64,000 nucleotides of DNA from Aestuariimicrobium sp. p3-SID1156 (lineage in GTDB: Bacteria; Actinomycetota; Actinomycetes; Propionibacteriales; Propionibacteriaceae): contig NZ_JALXXB010000005.1 in the NCBI RefSeq assembly GCF_025144225.1, forward strand, positions 112,835-176,834, read 5' to 3'. Below are positions 39,112 through 49,198 of this stretch, piece by piece; position 1 is the stretch's first letter; every line of letters starts with the position of its first letter. The notes beneath the pieces are model-generated. The model saw nothing but the letters and a program-made list of their open reading frames with translations. It did no database searches and had not been told where the DNA came from. The translations under genes and the position numbers were made by a program.

Positions 39112-40149
39112 GTGGACGAGCATGAGGACCTGATGAACCCGGATCTCGGTCCGGAGGACAGTGCGGCCGAACAGGCCCTGCGCCCCAGGCGGCTGGCAGA
39201 TTTCGCCGGCCAGCAGCGGGTGAGTGACCAACTGGGGCTGGTGCTGGACGCCGCCAGACACCGCGGGGCGGTGCCCGACCACGTGCTGCTCAGTGGGCCC
39301 CCAGGGCTGGGCAAGACCACCCTGGCGATGATCATTGCGCAGGAGATGGGGGCGCCGCTGCGGATGACTTCCGGGCCGGCGATCCAGCACGCCGGTGACC
39401 TCGCCGCCATCCTGTCCGGGTTGGTGGAGGGGGAGGTCTTCTTCCTCGACGAGATCCACCGCATGGCGCGTCCCGCCGAGGAGATGCTCTACCTGGCCAT
39501 GGAGGACTTCCGGGTCGACGTGGTGATCGGCAAGGGACCAGGTGCCACCGCCATCCCCATCGACCTGCCGCGATTCACCGTCGTGGGCGCCACCACCCGT
39601 GCCGGCCTGCTGCCCAGCCCGCTGCGTGACCGCTTCGGGTTCACCGCGAACCTCGACTTCTACGACCAGGATGCCCTCGAACAGATCGTCACCCGCTCGG
39701 CTCAGCTGCTCGACATCACCCTGGAACCCCGGGCGGCGGCCCAGGTCGCGGGGAGGTCCCGAGGCACCCCGCGCATTGCGAACAGGTTGCTGCGGCGCGT
39801 CCGGGACTTCGCCCAGGTGCGCGGCGACGGTGTGGTCACCCTCGACGTCGTCGAGAAGGCACTGGACCTCTACGAGGTCGACAAGCTCGGGCTCGACAGG
39901 CTTGACCGCGGCGTCCTGGAATCCCTCTGCCTCAAGTTCGGCGGTGGGCCTGTCGGCCTGTCCACCCTGGCCATCAGTGTGGGGGAGGAGCCAGAGACCG
40001 TGGAGGAGGTTGCCGAACCCTTCCTGGTTCGCCTCGGATTCCTGATGCGGACGCCCCGGGGACGCGTTGCGACGCCCGCCGCCTGGGGCCACCTCGGCCT
40101 CACGCCGCCCCCCTCGACCCCTGCCCCGGGACCGGCTCTGTTCGACTGA
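39112..40149 (+). CDS. ruvB: Holliday junction branch-migration ATPase RuvB
   Basis: A 345-residue AAA+ motor that drives branch migration with RuvA. The Walker A motif GPPGLGKT is at 62-69, Walker B is [10 protein letters not shown], sensor 1 lies in [11 protein letters not shown] and the arginine finger region in PLRDRFGF. A winged helix closes the C-terminus, with [17 protein letters not shown]. The GTG at 39112 follows AGGGGA. The three ruv genes form one SOS-controlled operon. Confidence 0.97.
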   Translation: MDEHEDLMNPDLGPEDSAAEQALRPRRLADFAGQQRVSDQLGLVLDAARHRGAVPDHVLLSGPPGLGKTTLAMIIAQEMGAPLRMTSGPAIQHAGDLAAILSGLVEGEVFFLDEIHRMARPAEEMLYLAMEDFRVDVVIGKGPGATAIPIDLPRFTVVGATTRAGLLPSPLRDRFGFTANLDFYDQDALEQIVTRSAQLLDITLEPRAAAQVAGRSRGTPRIANRLLRRVRDFAQVRGDGVVTLDVVEKALDLYEVDKLGLDRLDRGVLESLCLKFGGGPVGLSTLAISVGEEPETVEEVAEPFLVRLGFLMRTPRGRVATPAAWGHLGLTPPPSTPAPGPALFD

Positions 40150-40206
40150 GGGCAACTTTGGCGCGAGGGCGGCGGTTCCGGTTCGGGTTTTGGCGCCCGC
40201 ACTCGC

Positions 40207-40212
40207 TAGTCT
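40207..40212 (+). promoter_or_regulatory. -10 box TAGTCT for yajC-secDF
   Basis: TAGTCT lies 65 bases before the yajC ATG in the 128-base gap after ruvB. Confidence 0.45.
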
Positions 40213-40277
40213 TGGCGGGTCCCGTGTCGTCAAACACCCGGGGGCTTTGTCAAGCCTCGTTCAGGAGCCTGCGCGCT

Positions 40278-40661
40278 ATGCCTATGGAATTCATCCTCAT
40301 CCTGGTCGTGATGGGCCTGTTCTACTTCATGGCCATCAGGCCGGCACAGAAGAAGATGGCCGCGCAGATGACCATGCAGAACTCGCTCGAGCCCGGCCAG
40401 CGGGTGGTCCTGACCAGCGGTCTGTACGCCACCCTGCACCACGTGGGGGAGCGTCAGGTCGTCGCCGAGCTCGCGCCCGGGGTCGAGGTCACCCTCACCA
40501 AAAGTGCCGTCGCCCAGCTCGTGAAGCCCGAGGACGAGGAATTCGAGTTCACCGACGATGAGGTGGCCGAGCAGCCGCTGGAGGCGTCCCCCGTGGAGCT
40601 GGAGACCCCGCTGGACGATGCTGATGCCGCAGCGAGCCCGCGCGACACCCGGGGGTTGTGA
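40278..40661 (+). CDS. yajC: Preprotein translocase accessory subunit YajC
   Basis: A 127-residue single-pass membrane protein. The N-terminal helix ILILVVMGLFYFMAI is followed by RPAQKKMAAQ, the standard YajC signature, and a small soluble domain with LEPGQRVVLTSGLYATL and VAELAPGVEVTL. The C-terminal 35 residues are acidic and disordered. AGGAG lies 10 bases before the ATG. It is four bases upstream of secD, its partner in the SecDF-YajC complex. Confidence 0.93.
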   Translation: MPMEFILILVVMGLFYFMAIRPAQKKMAAQMTMQNSLEPGQRVVLTSGLYATLHHVGERQVVAELAPGVEVTLTKSAVAQLVKPEDEEFEFTDDEVAEQPLEASPVELETPLDDADAAASPRDTRGL

Positions 40662-40664
40662 CCA

Positions 40665-42329
40665 GTGGCCACCCCCTCACCCCGACGTTACCGACCGGGA
40701 CTGACCCTGGTCGTCTTCCTGCTGCTGACCGCCTCCTTGTACGGCATGATGGCCGCCGCCAGGGCATGGACCCCCAAGCTCGGCCTCGATCTGCGTGGCG
40801 GCACCACCGTCACCCTCACCGCACGCAATACCTCAGGATCGGGCGGCGTCTCGGCGTCCAGCCTGGAGCAGGCCCGCTCCATCATCCAGCAGCGCGTCGA
40901 CGGGCTGGGCGTGGGTGAGGCCGAGGTCACCACTGAGGGCGACAGGAGCATCGTCGTCAGCGTCCCCAACATGCAGCGCGACGAACTGATCCGTCTGGTC
41001 GGCCAGACAGCGCGCCTCTCCTTCCGCAATGTCTACCAGGTGGGCCAGGGCGGTCCACTGCCCTCGACGCCCAGCCCGGGTTCAGGGTCCGCCGGTGCCA
41101 GCCCGTCCCCGAGCGCCTCGAGCAGCGCCAAGCCAGCCCCTGGCCTGCCCACGATGGCCCAGCCGACTGCACCTGGCCTGCCGACCGCGCCTGCCTCGGA
41201 ACGCCCCACCGCTGAACCCTCGCAGCGCCTGGGCGTGGACCAGGCCATCAAGTGGCAGCCCACTGCTCGCGACACCGAGGAGTTCGGCACCTGGATGTGC
41301 ACCGACTCCTTCCCGCTGGTCTCCAGCGAGGTCTACTTCAGCTGCGACGACGCCGGACAGAAGTACCTGCTCGGCCCCGAGATCATCCCCGGTGAGCAGG
41401 TGAAGACCGCCAATTACGGTGTCCCGCAGGGCCGCTTCGACTACGTGGTCACCCTGAACTTCAACCCTGCCGGGACCGATGCCTTCACCAAGAACACCAC
41501 CTACCTGGCCAGCCAGCAGTCGCCGATGAACCAGTTCGCCATCGTGCTGGACGGCAAGGTGGTTTCCGCCCCCCAGGTGAGCCAGACCATCGCCGGTGGC
41601 AATGCGGAGATCAGCGGTTCCTTCACCGAACAGAGCGCGGCCGAACTGGCCAACATCCTGAAGTACGGCGCGCTGCCGCTGGCCTTCGAGATCTCCAGCG
41701 TCGACAACGTCTCGGCCAGCCTTGGCGGCGAGCAGCTGCGCGGCGGCATCATCGCCGGACTGATCGGCCTGGCGCTGGTCGCGGTCTACTCGTTCTTCTA
41801 CTACCGCATGCTCGGCTGGCTCGTGATCGGGACGCTGGTGATGTCGGTGCTGATCACCTACCCCGTGATCGTGCTGCTGGGCGAGGCGGTCGGGTTTGCC
41901 CTCAACCTGCCCGGTATCGCCGGCGCCATCATCGCGATCGGCGTGACGGCGGACTCCTTCATCATCTACTTCGAACGAATACGCGACGAGGTGCGCGACG
42001 GCAGGTCACTGCGCACGGCCATCGAGACCGGCTGGCAGAAGGCCCGCGGGACGATCATCATCGCGGACATGGTGTCCCTGCTGTCCGCCATCGTGCTGTT
42101 CATTCTCGCGGTGGGTTCCGTGAAGGGTTTCGCCTTCACCCTCGGTGTCACCACCCTGATCGACATCGCGATCGTCTTCTTCTTCACCAAGCCGCTGATG
42201 TCGATCCTGGGACGCACCAAGTACTTCGGCCAGGGCGGCCCAGGTTCCGGGCTCTCGCCCCGCAGCATGGGCGTGTCCCGCGAGTCCCTGCTCGGACGTC
42301 GTCGCCGCGTCGCCACCAAGGAGGCCTGA
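40665..42329 (+). CDS. secD: Protein translocase subunit SecD
   Basis: A 554-residue proton-driven export helper. One N-terminal helix is followed by LGLDLRGGTTVTL, the P1 head region, and five C-terminal membrane helices. The RND-type motifs SLGGEQLRGGIIAG, LPGIAGAIIAIGVTADSFIIYFER (given here in part) and ETGWQKARGTII are present. About residues 130-185 form a Pro/Ser/Ala-rich low-complexity insert in the external domain, common in actinobacterial SecD. secF starts one base after its stop. Confidence 0.96.
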   Translation: MATPSPRRYRPGLTLVVFLLLTASLYGMMAAARAWTPKLGLDLRGGTTVTLTARNTSGSGGVSASSLEQARSIIQQRVDGLGVGEAEVTTEGDRSIVVSVPNMQRDELIRLVGQTARLSFRNVYQVGQGGPLPSTPSPGSGSAGASPSPSASSSAKPAPGLPTMAQPTAPGLPTAPASERPTAEPSQRLGVDQAIKWQPTARDTEEFGTWMCTDSFPLVSSEVYFSCDDAGQKYLLGPEIIPGEQVKTANYGVPQGRFDYVVTLNFNPAGTDAFTKNTTYLASQQSPMNQFAIVLDGKVVSAPQVSQTIAGGNAEISGSFTEQSAAELANILKYGALPLAFEISSVDNVSASLGGEQLRGGIIAGLIGLALVAVYSFFYYRMLGWLVIGTLVMSVLITYPVIVLLGEAVGFALNLPGIAGAIIAIGVTADSFIIYFERIRDEVRDGRSLRTAIETGWQKARGTIIIADMVSLLSAIVLFILAVGSVKGFAFTLGVTTLIDIAIVFFFTKPLMSILGRTKYFGQGGPGSGLSPRSMGVSRESLLGRRRRVATKEA

Positions 42330-42330
42330 G

Positions 42331-43737
42331 ATGGCACAGACCACCAAGCCCGCTCGCAAGCCCAGCGACAAGGCGGCTGCCGCCCGCGATCGAGCCCGGG
42401 CGAAGTCCGGCAGCTCGGCGTCCTCATCAACGAAGAGCGCCCTTCGCAAGCATGACCAGGTCTCGGCCCGCAAGGCACTGGCCCATCGCCTCTACCTGGG
42501 TGAGACCTCGTACGACTTCATGGGCAACCGCAAGAAGTGGTACATCGTCAGTGCTGTCCTGCTGACCATCTGCCTGCTGTCCCTGGCCTTCCGCGGCCTC
42601 AACCTTGGCATCGAGTTCAAGGGGGGCACGACCTTCACCGTCCCGACCACGGTGAGCAGTGGCACTGTGAACGAGATGGGTCGGGCGGTCGAGCGGACCG
42701 GGTTGCCCGAGCTCGACGGCACCAGCGTGGTGACGGTCGGCTCGAAGACTGCTCGTGTCCAGACCCGCTCGCTGACCCCTGCCGAGGTCGTCACCGTGCG
42801 CACCGCCCTGGCCAAGGAGGCAGGGGTGGCCCCGGACAAGGTCGCCTATTCCACTGTGGGCGCCTCCTGGGGCAAGCAGGTCACCGAGAAGGGCATCCAG
42901 GCCCTGGTCGTCTTCCTGGTGCTCGTCGGCCTGATGATCTGGGCCTACTTCCGCAACTGGAAGATGTCGATCGCGGCCCTGGTCGCACTGCTCCATGACC
43001 TGATCATCACCGTGGGCGTGTACTCGATCCTCGGCTTCACCGTGAGCCCATCCACGTTGATCGGAGTGTTGACCATCCTGGGCTACTCGCTCTACGACAC
43101 CGTGGTCGTCTTCGACAAGGTGCGCGAGAACGTCCGCAACATCGAGAAGCAGGACCACACCTACTCCGAGCAGAGCAATCTGGCCATCAACCAGGTCCTG
43201 GTGCGTTCCCTGAACACGACCATCATCGGCGTGCTACCGGTGGCGGCCCTGCTCATCGCGGCAATCTTCTTCATGGGCCCCGGCCCGCTGGAGGACCTCG
43301 GCCTCGCGCTGCTGGTCGGAATGATCGCCGGCGCGTACTCCTCGATCTTCATCGCAGCCCCGTTGAATGCCCAGCTGCGCGAGCGCGAGCCCGAGATGCG
43401 CGAGCACAGCGCGCGCCTGGGGCGCCGCAGCGAGCGTCATTCCCGTGGTGCTCGCGTGTCCAGCGACAAGACCCCCGCTGACTCCGCCGAGCCGGCGATC
43501 GAGGCGGCCGGGCGCCGCGAGGTCGTCGTGAACCCGGTGGGCGAGGAGCCCTGGGAGCTGGAGGGGGTGGAGTTCAGCGACGCTGAACTGCTCGCCGAGG
43601 ATCCCGACGAGGAGCCGGTGGCGGCCGCCAGCAGGCCCGCACCCCGTGATCGCCAGACCGCCCGTGGTCGCCACACTGCTGCCCAACGCCGCCGCTCCGG
43701 ACGCGGCGGCTCGACCCGCGCCCCGCGCAGGAAGTGA
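42331..43737 (+). CDS. secF: Protein translocase subunit SecF
   Basis: A 468-residue partner of SecD with six membrane helices. FRGLNLGIEFKGGTTF marks the SecF external region; TILGYSLYDTVVVFDKVREN and NQVLVRSLNTTIIGVLP are the conserved RND-like segments. Both ends are extended: a Lys/Ala/Ser-rich cytoplasmic leader of about 60 residues and a charged C-terminal tail of about 110 residues ending in Arg-rich sequence. These tails are longer than in E. coli SecF. apt follows after three bases. Confidence 0.96.
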   Translation: MAQTTKPARKPSDKAAAARDRARAKSGSSASSSTKSALRKHDQVSARKALAHRLYLGETSYDFMGNRKKWYIVSAVLLTICLLSLAFRGLNLGIEFKGGTTFTVPTTVSSGTVNEMGRAVERTGLPELDGTSVVTVGSKTARVQTRSLTPAEVVTVRTALAKEAGVAPDKVAYSTVGASWGKQVTEKGIQALVVFLVLVGLMIWAYFRNWKMSIAALVALLHDLIITVGVYSILGFTVSPSTLIGVLTILGYSLYDTVVVFDKVRENVRNIEKQDHTYSEQSNLAINQVLVRSLNTTIIGVLPVAALLIAAIFFMGPGPLEDLGLALLVGMIAGAYSSIFIAAPLNAQLREREPEMREHSARLGRRSERHSRGARVSSDKTPADSAEPAIEAAGRREVVVNPVGEEPWELEGVEFSDAELLAEDPDEEPVAAASRPAPRDRQTARGRHTAAQRRRSGRGGSTRAPRRK

Positions 43738-43740
43738 CCG

Positions 43741-44271
43741 ATGGCCGACATCGACTTGATCTCCTCCCTCATCGCGGACGTCCCGGACTTCCCCAAGCCG
43801 GGCGTCGTGTTCAAGGACATCACCCCGCTGCTCGCCTCCCCGGAGGGCTTCGAGGCCACCGTGCAGGCCCTGGTCGACCAGGCCCCCGAGGCCATCGACG
43901 TGGTCGTCGGCATGGAGGCCCGGGGCTTCATCTTCGCCGCCCCGGTTGCCCTGCGCCTGGGCGCGGGGTTTGTTCCGGTGCGCAAGCCGGGCAAGCTGCC
44001 ACGCGCGGTCTATGAGGAGTCCTTCGCACTCGAGTACGGGCACGAGACCCTCACCGTCCACCGGGACGCGATCCGCCCCGGCGCGCGTGTGATGGTGGTC
44101 GACGACGTGCTGGCCACCGGGGGCACCATCGGCGCCACCGCGGGGCTGCTCAAGCAGCTGGGTGCCGAGCTGGTGCACGTCGGGGTCGTGCTCGAACTCA
44201 GCTTCCTCAACGGACGACAGCGGCTCATCGACGGTGGCATCGACACCTGCGCGGCAGTCCTCACCGTCTGA
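43741..44271 (+). CDS. apt: Adenine phosphoribosyltransferase
   Basis: A 176-residue purine-salvage enzyme that turns adenine and PRPP into AMP. The PRPP loop is VMVVDDVLATGGTIGAT (about 117-133). DFPKPGVVFKDITPLL and MEARGFIFAAPVALRLG are typical of Apt. It sits after secF, as in other actinobacteria, but the usual neighbour rel is displaced by a K+ channel gene that starts 14 bases later. Confidence 0.96.
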   Translation: MADIDLISSLIADVPDFPKPGVVFKDITPLLASPEGFEATVQALVDQAPEAIDVVVGMEARGFIFAAPVALRLGAGFVPVRKPGKLPRAVYEESFALEYGHETLTVHRDAIRPGARVMVVDDVLATGGTIGATAGLLKQLGAELVHVGVVLELSFLNGRQRLIDGGIDTCAAVLTV

Positions 44272-44285
44272 GCCAAGGAGGAGGA

Positions 44286-45389
44286 ATGACCGCGGAGAAG
44301 CGGGATCGCTCGGTCCAGCGGGGCGCCAGGGGGTGGCGCCAGGAAACCCTGGTCAGCCTGCCCCAGCGTCAGTACCGCAGCGCGATCAGCGAGCTCTCCG
44401 GGCGCGTGGTCATGGCGCTGGCGATCCTGCTGCTCGCCACCCTGATCGTCTACCTCGACCGCGGCGCCTACTCCGACAACGTCAACGGGGACGGCTTCGA
44501 CTTCATCGACGCCCTGTACTACTCCACCGTCACCATCACGACCACCGGCTACGGTGACCTCACCCCGGCCGCGCCCCATGCACGGCTGATCAACGCCCTG
44601 GTCATCACCCCGCTGCGCATTGCCTTCCTGGTGCTGCTGGTCGGTACCACCCTGGAGGTCCTGGCCAACGAGGGTGCCCGGGGCATTCGCGACACTGGAT
44701 GGAGGAAGCGGATGCGCCACCACACCGTCGTCATCGGCTATGGAACCAAGGGCCGTAGCGCCATCGCCACCATGCTGCGCCACGACATCCCCCGCGAGAA
44801 GATCGTGGTGATCGACGAGAGTGCCCAGGCCATCTCGGACGCCAACTATGACGGCCTGGCCGCCATCAGGGGCGATGCAACCCGTCGCGACCTTCTGCGT
44901 CGGGCCGAGATCACCAAGGCGCGCGAGATCATCATCACTCTGGACCGCGATGACTCAGCGATCCTGGCGGTCCTGACGGTGCGACAGATGAACCCCCGTG
45001 CGCACGTGGTGGTGGCCGTCCGTGACCATGAGAACGCCAGTCTCCTGCGCCGCTCGGGGGCAGACATGGTCGTCACCAGCTCGGACGCGGTGGGCCGACT
45101 GATGGGCCTGTCGAGCGTCAACCCGCATGTCGGCAATGTGATGGAGGACCTGCTCTCCAGCGGTGTCGGCATGGAGGTCGCCGAACGCCAGGTCACCCCC
45201 GAGGAGGTGGGTCGCTCGGTCGACCAGATCGAGGGTGAGAAGATCGTGGCGGTGGTGCGCAACGAGACCGTGCGTCGCTTCTTCGACTCCACTGTCGCCA
45301 CCCTCAAGGCCGGGGACCGGGTCGTGGTGGTTCGTCGTTCCCAGCACCAGGACCCCCATGACGTCATCACTCGCGAGGATGACTTCTGA
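44286..45389 (+). CDS. Two-helix K+ channel with RCK (TrkA-N) domain
   Basis: A 367-residue protein. Helix one is about 40-57, the pore loop and selectivity filter TITTTGYGD lie at about 83-91, and helix two is about 105-124. A cytoplasmic RCK domain follows, with the nucleotide-binding fold VVIGYGTKGRSA (about 148-159), then IVVIDES and GDATRRDLL, and a second lobe to the C-terminus. This is the MthK/Kch architecture, a tetrameric channel gated by a cytoplasmic ligand. A strong AAGGAGGAGG precedes the ATG. It is inserted between apt and rel and is cotranscribed with apt by its spacing. Confidence 0.92.
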   Translation: MTAEKRDRSVQRGARGWRQETLVSLPQRQYRSAISELSGRVVMALAILLLATLIVYLDRGAYSDNVNGDGFDFIDALYYSTVTITTTGYGDLTPAAPHARLINALVITPLRIAFLVLLVGTTLEVLANEGARGIRDTGWRKRMRHHTVVIGYGTKGRSAIATMLRHDIPREKIVVIDESAQAISDANYDGLAAIRGDATRRDLLRRAEITKAREIIITLDRDDSAILAVLTVRQMNPRAHVVVAVRDHENASLLRRSGADMVVTSSDAVGRLMGLSSVNPHVGNVMEDLLSSGVGMEVAERQVTPEEVGRSVDQIEGEKIVAVVRNETVRRFFDSTVATLKAGDRVVVVRRSQHQDPHDVITREDDF

Positions 45390-45412
45390 CCAGGGCGACG
45401 CTCCGGGCGTCC

Positions 45413-45418
45413 TAGACT
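45413..45418 (+). promoter_or_regulatory. -10 box TAGACT for rel
   Basis: TAGACT lies 42 bases before the rel ATG, so rel can be transcribed without the upstream secDF-apt-channel genes. Confidence 0.5.
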
Positions 45419-45460
45419 GGGAAGAACGCCAGCAGGCGTGGTGTGGGAAGGGGAGGTCCG

Positions 45461-47818
45461 ATGAGCACGACGAGTCCGGAGAGTGGCCGTACCGCCCTGC
45501 CCGAGCCCGAGCACCAGCCCACCACGCGCAATCCTGCCCGTGGCCCGGCGGCGGTCCAGGGGGAGTCGTTCGCCCCCAGCCCGCTGATGAACGCCTCGCC
45601 GGAACAGCCTCGCCTGCGCATGCGCCAGCGCCTGGCCCGTCTGGGGGCGGTGAAGTCGCCCCAGTCTGCTGTTCTGGACCCGCTGTTCAACACCATCCGG
45701 TCCAATCACCCCAAGGCTGACCTGCAGCTCATCGAGCGCGCCTACCGGACGGCGGAGCACTACCACCGCGGCCAGCTGCGCAAGTCCGGTGATCCCTACA
45801 TCACCCACCCCCTGGCCGTGGCGTCCATCCTCGCCGAACTGGGCATGACTGAACCCACCCTGTGTGCTGCGCTGCTGCACGACACCGTCGAGGACACCAG
45901 CTACACCGTGGAGCAGCTCACCGCCGACTTTGGCCCCGAGGTGGCTGCCCTGGTGGATGGGGTCACGAAGCTGGACAAGGTCACCTATGGGGATTCGGCG
46001 AAGGCCGAGACCATGCGCAAGATGGTGATCGCGATGAGCCGTGACATCCGCGTCCTGGTCATCAAGCTGGCCGACCGTCTGCACAACATGCGCACGCTGG
46101 GCTTCCTGCGCCCCGACAAGCAGAATCGCATCGCCCGCGAAACCCTGGAGATCTTCGCCCCGCTGGCCCACCGCCTGGGCATGAACACGGTGAAGTGGGA
46201 GCTGGAGGACCGCTCCTTCGCAGCGATGCAGCCCAAGGTGTATGACGAGATCGTCCACCTGGTCGCCGAGCATGCCCCCAAGCGCGACCAGCAGATGCGA
46301 GAGGTCATCGAGCAGATCCAGAATGACCTGACCGCCGCGGGCATCAAGGCAACCGTGTACGGACGGCCCAAGCACTACTACTCGATCTACCAGAAGATGG
46401 TGGTGCGCGGCCGCGACTTCAAGGACATCTACGACCTGGTCGGCATACGAATCCTGGTCCAGACCCCTCCCGAGTGCTACCAGGTCCTCGGCGTGATGCA
46501 CGAGCGCTGGAGCCCGCTTCCCGGCCGCTTCAAGGACTACATCGCCCTGCCCAAGTTCAACATGTACCAGTCGCTGCACACGACTGTGCTGGGGCCGGGT
46601 TCGCGTCCGGTCGAGCTGCAGATCAGGACGCACGACATGCACCGCCGGGCCGAGTTCGGTGTTGCGGCGCACTGGAAGTACAAGCAGGGCCAGCGGGCCA
46701 ACGAGGAGACCGACCTCTCCTGGGTGCACTCACTCAACCAGTGGTCCCATGAGGCCGACGACCCCGAGGAATTCCTCGACTCACTCCGTTTCGAGATCAA
46801 CCAGAGCGAGGTCTACGTCTTCACCCCCAAGGGCGACGTGCTGGCACTGCCCGTGGGTGCGACCCCGGTCGACTTCGCCTACGCCGTGCACACCGAGGTG
46901 GGGCACCGCTGCATCGGCGCCCGGGTCAACCAGCGCCTGGTCAGCCTGGACTCCAAACTCGAGAATGGTGACGTCGTGGAGGTGCTCACCTCCAAGGCGG
47001 TCAATGCCGGGCCCTCGCGCGACTGGCTGGCCTTCGTCCAGAGCCCCCGCGCGAAGACGAAGATCCGCCACTACTTCACCCGTGAACGTCGCGATGAGTC
47101 CATCGAGCACGGCAAGGACCTCATCGGGAAACGCCTGCGCCGCTCCAACCTGCCGCTCCAGCACCTGCTCACGGTGGAGTACCTCACCGCCGTTGCCGAC
47201 GACCTCAAGCTGGCTGACATCAACGCCCTCTACGCGGCGGTGGGCGAGGGGTCGGTCGGCGCGCAGAACGTGGTGGAGCGCCTCATCGAACTCGGTGGGG
47301 GCCCCGAGGAGACAGCTGCCGAATCGCTGGAGGAGGTGCCGATCAGCAGCCGTCGCATCCGCCGCTCCAATGATGTCGGCATCGAGGTCGGTGGCGACCC
47401 GACGGTCTACGTGAAGCTCGCCCGCTGCTGCACCCCGCTGCCAGGGGACGACATCGTGGGCTTCGTCACGCGTGGCGACGGTATCTCGGTGCACCGCAAG
47501 GACTGCACCAACGTCGCCAACCTGCTGCAGCAGCCGGAACGCATCGTGGACGTCGCCTGGTCGGCCTCCAAGAGCCATTCCTTCCTGGTCGCCATCCAGA
47601 TCGAGGGCCTGGACCGCCAGGGCATGCTTTCCGACGTGACCCGCCTGATGGCCGACCAGCACATCAACATCGTCTCGGTTTCGATGCAGACCACCCGCGA
47701 CCGCATCTTCAAGATCAAGCTGACCTTTGAAGCTGCAGACCCCCGGCACTTTGACCACGTGGTCAGCGGTCTGAAGCGGATTCCGGGGGTCTACGACGTC
47801 TATCGCGTGGGCCAGTAG
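45461..47818 (+). CDS. rel: Bifunctional (p)ppGpp synthetase/hydrolase Rel
   Basis: A 785-residue stringent-response enzyme. An extra N-terminal region of about 75 residues precedes the HD hydrolase, whose metal motif is HDTVEDT (His140, Asp141). The hydrolase is intact, so this is a bifunctional Rel. The synthetase domain (about 290-410) has [16 protein letters not shown] and [13 protein letters not shown] (about 445-505), a Cys/His-containing zinc-finger-like part ([15 protein letters not shown]) and an ACT domain (about 710-785) complete it. ATG at 45461 is chosen for GGGAGG four bases upstream. It converges on the DUF349 gene with 18 bases between. Confidence 0.97.
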   Translation: MSTTSPESGRTALPEPEHQPTTRNPARGPAAVQGESFAPSPLMNASPEQPRLRMRQRLARLGAVKSPQSAVLDPLFNTIRSNHPKADLQLIERAYRTAEHYHRGQLRKSGDPYITHPLAVASILAELGMTEPTLCAALLHDTVEDTSYTVEQLTADFGPEVAALVDGVTKLDKVTYGDSAKAETMRKMVIAMSRDIRVLVIKLADRLHNMRTLGFLRPDKQNRIARETLEIFAPLAHRLGMNTVKWELEDRSFAAMQPKVYDEIVHLVAEHAPKRDQQMREVIEQIQNDLTAAGIKATVYGRPKHYYSIYQKMVVRGRDFKDIYDLVGIRILVQTPPECYQVLGVMHERWSPLPGRFKDYIALPKFNMYQSLHTTVLGPGSRPVELQIRTHDMHRRAEFGVAAHWKYKQGQRANEETDLSWVHSLNQWSHEADDPEEFLDSLRFEINQSEVYVFTPKGDVLALPVGATPVDFAYAVHTEVGHRCIGARVNQRLVSLDSKLENGDVVEVLTSKAVNAGPSRDWLAFVQSPRAKTKIRHYFTRERRDESIEHGKDLIGKRLRRSNLPLQHLLTVEYLTAVADDLKLADINALYAAVGEGSVGAQNVVERLIELGGGPEETAAESLEEVPISSRRIRRSNDVGIEVGGDPTVYVKLARCCTPLPGDDIVGFVTRGDGISVHRKDCTNVANLLQQPERIVDVAWSASKSHSFLVAIQIEGLDRQGMLSDVTRLMADQHINIVSVSMQTTRDRIFKIKLTFEAADPRHFDHVVSGLKRIPGVYDVYRVGQ

Positions 47819-47836
47819 GGGGAAGGCCGGCCGAGG

Positions 47837-49081
47837 TCAGGCGCTGAACTCGGCCAGCGTCTTCTCGGCCTGCTCCAGCCAGCTGCGGCAGGCACTGATG
47901 GAGTTGTTCGCCTCGCGCAGCTTCTTCTGGTTGCCGGACTTCTCCGCCTCCGCGGCCTGCTTCTCGAGCTTGGCGATCTGGGCGGTGAACATGTCGACGG
48001 TGTCCTGGGCCCGCTGGCGTGCCTCGGGATCAGTTCGTTTCCACTCGGCGTCCTCGGCGTCCTTGACGGCCCGCTCGATCTTGCGGACGCGGTCATCGAC
48101 GCTGCGGATGGCATCGCGCGGCACCTTGCCGTGTTCGTTGAACCTGGCGAGGAAGTCACGGAACTGCTCGCGCGCGGTCTTCAGGTCGGTGACCGGCAGG
48201 ATCTCCTTCTCCGCCTCGTCCAGCAGCGCCAGCTTGGCGGTCAGGTTGCCCTGGAACTCGGCGTCCTGCTCCGACTGGGCGGCGCTGCGGGCCTGGAAGA
48301 ACTGGTCCTGGAGGGCGCGGAACTCGGTCCACAGCTTGTCCTCGACGGCACGCGGTGCAGCGCCGGCGGCCTTCCAGCGGCTCATCAGGTCGCGGAAAGC
48401 GCCCGAGGTTGGCCCCCACTCGGTGGAGGTGGCCAGTTCGCGGGCCTCCTCGATGATCTGCTCCTTGGCCTTCTGGGCGCCGGCGCGCTTCTCGTTCTGT
48501 TCGGCGAACTGCGCCTTGCGGCGACGGGTGTAGGTGGTGCGCGCCGAGCTGAAGCGGTGCCACAACTCGTCGTCGGTGGTCTTGTCGATGCGGGGGAGTG
48601 CCTTCCACTCCTCCAACAGGGCGCGGAACCGGTTGACCCCGCCCCGCCAGTCATTGCCCTGGGCGAGCTTCTCGGCCTCGGCGACCATACCCTCCTTGGC
48701 CTCACGGGCACGGGCGGACGCCGCAGCCTTATCGGCCCTCTTCTGCTCCGCAGCTGCGGCCAGCTGCGGCTCCAGCGCATCCAGACGGGTCAGCAGACCC
48801 TGCAGGTCGCCCACGGCATTGGCCTCGGCGATGGTGCCACGCAGGGCGGAGATGGACTTGCGGGCTTCCTCGGCGGACACTGCACCAGAACCCAGCCGCG
48901 TGGTCAGCAGGTCGACCTCGGTTTCGAGGGACCGGAAACGCCGAACGAAGAACTCCAGCGCCTCAGCGGGTTCCACATCCGGCACCTGCCCGACGGCGCG
49001 CTCGCCCTCGGGGGTCTTGACGTGGACGGTTCCATCGGGGTCCACTCGACCAAAGTCGTGGGGACTTGCAGTTTCGCTCAT
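47837..49081 (-). CDS. DUF349-repeat coiled-coil protein
   Basis: A 414-residue, almost wholly helical protein. An N-terminal segment (PHDFGRVDPDGTVHVKTPEG) precedes several DUF349 units of about 75 residues, recognisable by W-containing motifs such as LLEEWKALPRIDKTTDDELW and SRWKAAGAAPRAVEDKLW (with FSSARTTYTRRRK and FRALQDQFFQAR). The C-terminal 80 residues are Glu/Lys/Ala-rich coiled coil. The molecular role is unknown. It is convergent with rel and divergent from hisS. No ribosome-binding site precedes the ATG. Confidence 0.82.
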   Translation of the reverse strand: MSETASPHDFGRVDPDGTVHVKTPEGERAVGQVPDVEPAEALEFFVRRFRSLETEVDLLTTRLGSGAVSAEEARKSISALRGTIAEANAVGDLQGLLTRLDALEPQLAAAAEQKRADKAAASARAREAKEGMVAEAEKLAQGNDWRGGVNRFRALLEEWKALPRIDKTTDDELWHRFSSARTTYTRRRKAQFAEQNEKRAGAQKAKEQIIEEARELATSTEWGPTSGAFRDLMSRWKAAGAAPRAVEDKLWTEFRALQDQFFQARSAAQSEQDAEFQGNLTAKLALLDEAEKEILPVTDLKTAREQFRDFLARFNEHGKVPRDAIRSVDDRVRKIERAVKDAEDAEWKRTDPEARQRAQDTVDMFTAQIAKLEKQAAEAEKSGNQKKLREANNSISACRSWLEQAEKTLAEFSA

Positions 49082-49087
49082 GGGTCC

Positions 49088-49093
49088 ATCTTG
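49088..49093 (-). promoter_or_regulatory. Candidate -10 box CAAGAT, leaderless-type, for the DUF349 gene
   Basis: On the minus strand CAAGAT ends 6 bases before the ATG at 49081. The spacing fits the window's leaderless pattern; the hexamer is weak. Confidence 0.35.
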
Positions 49094-49144
49094 CCCGATC
49101 GCGGCTCATGAGGCACACGCGATTCAACGCCGGTGCGGCGGCGA

Positions 49145-49150
49145 TAGAGT
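49145..49150 (+). promoter_or_regulatory. -10 box TAGAGT for hisS
   Basis: TAGAGT lies 48 bases before the hisS GTG at 49199. No T-box or leader peptide is evident in the short leader. Confidence 0.45.
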
Positions 49151-49198
49151 TGCCGGGTACCCAATCCGGCCCACCGGCCCTGATCCGTGAGGACTTTC

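Noticed and set aside
49094..49198. T-box or other riboswitch upstream of hisS
   Set aside because: The leader after the -10 box is under 50 bases and lacks specifier and terminator hairpins.
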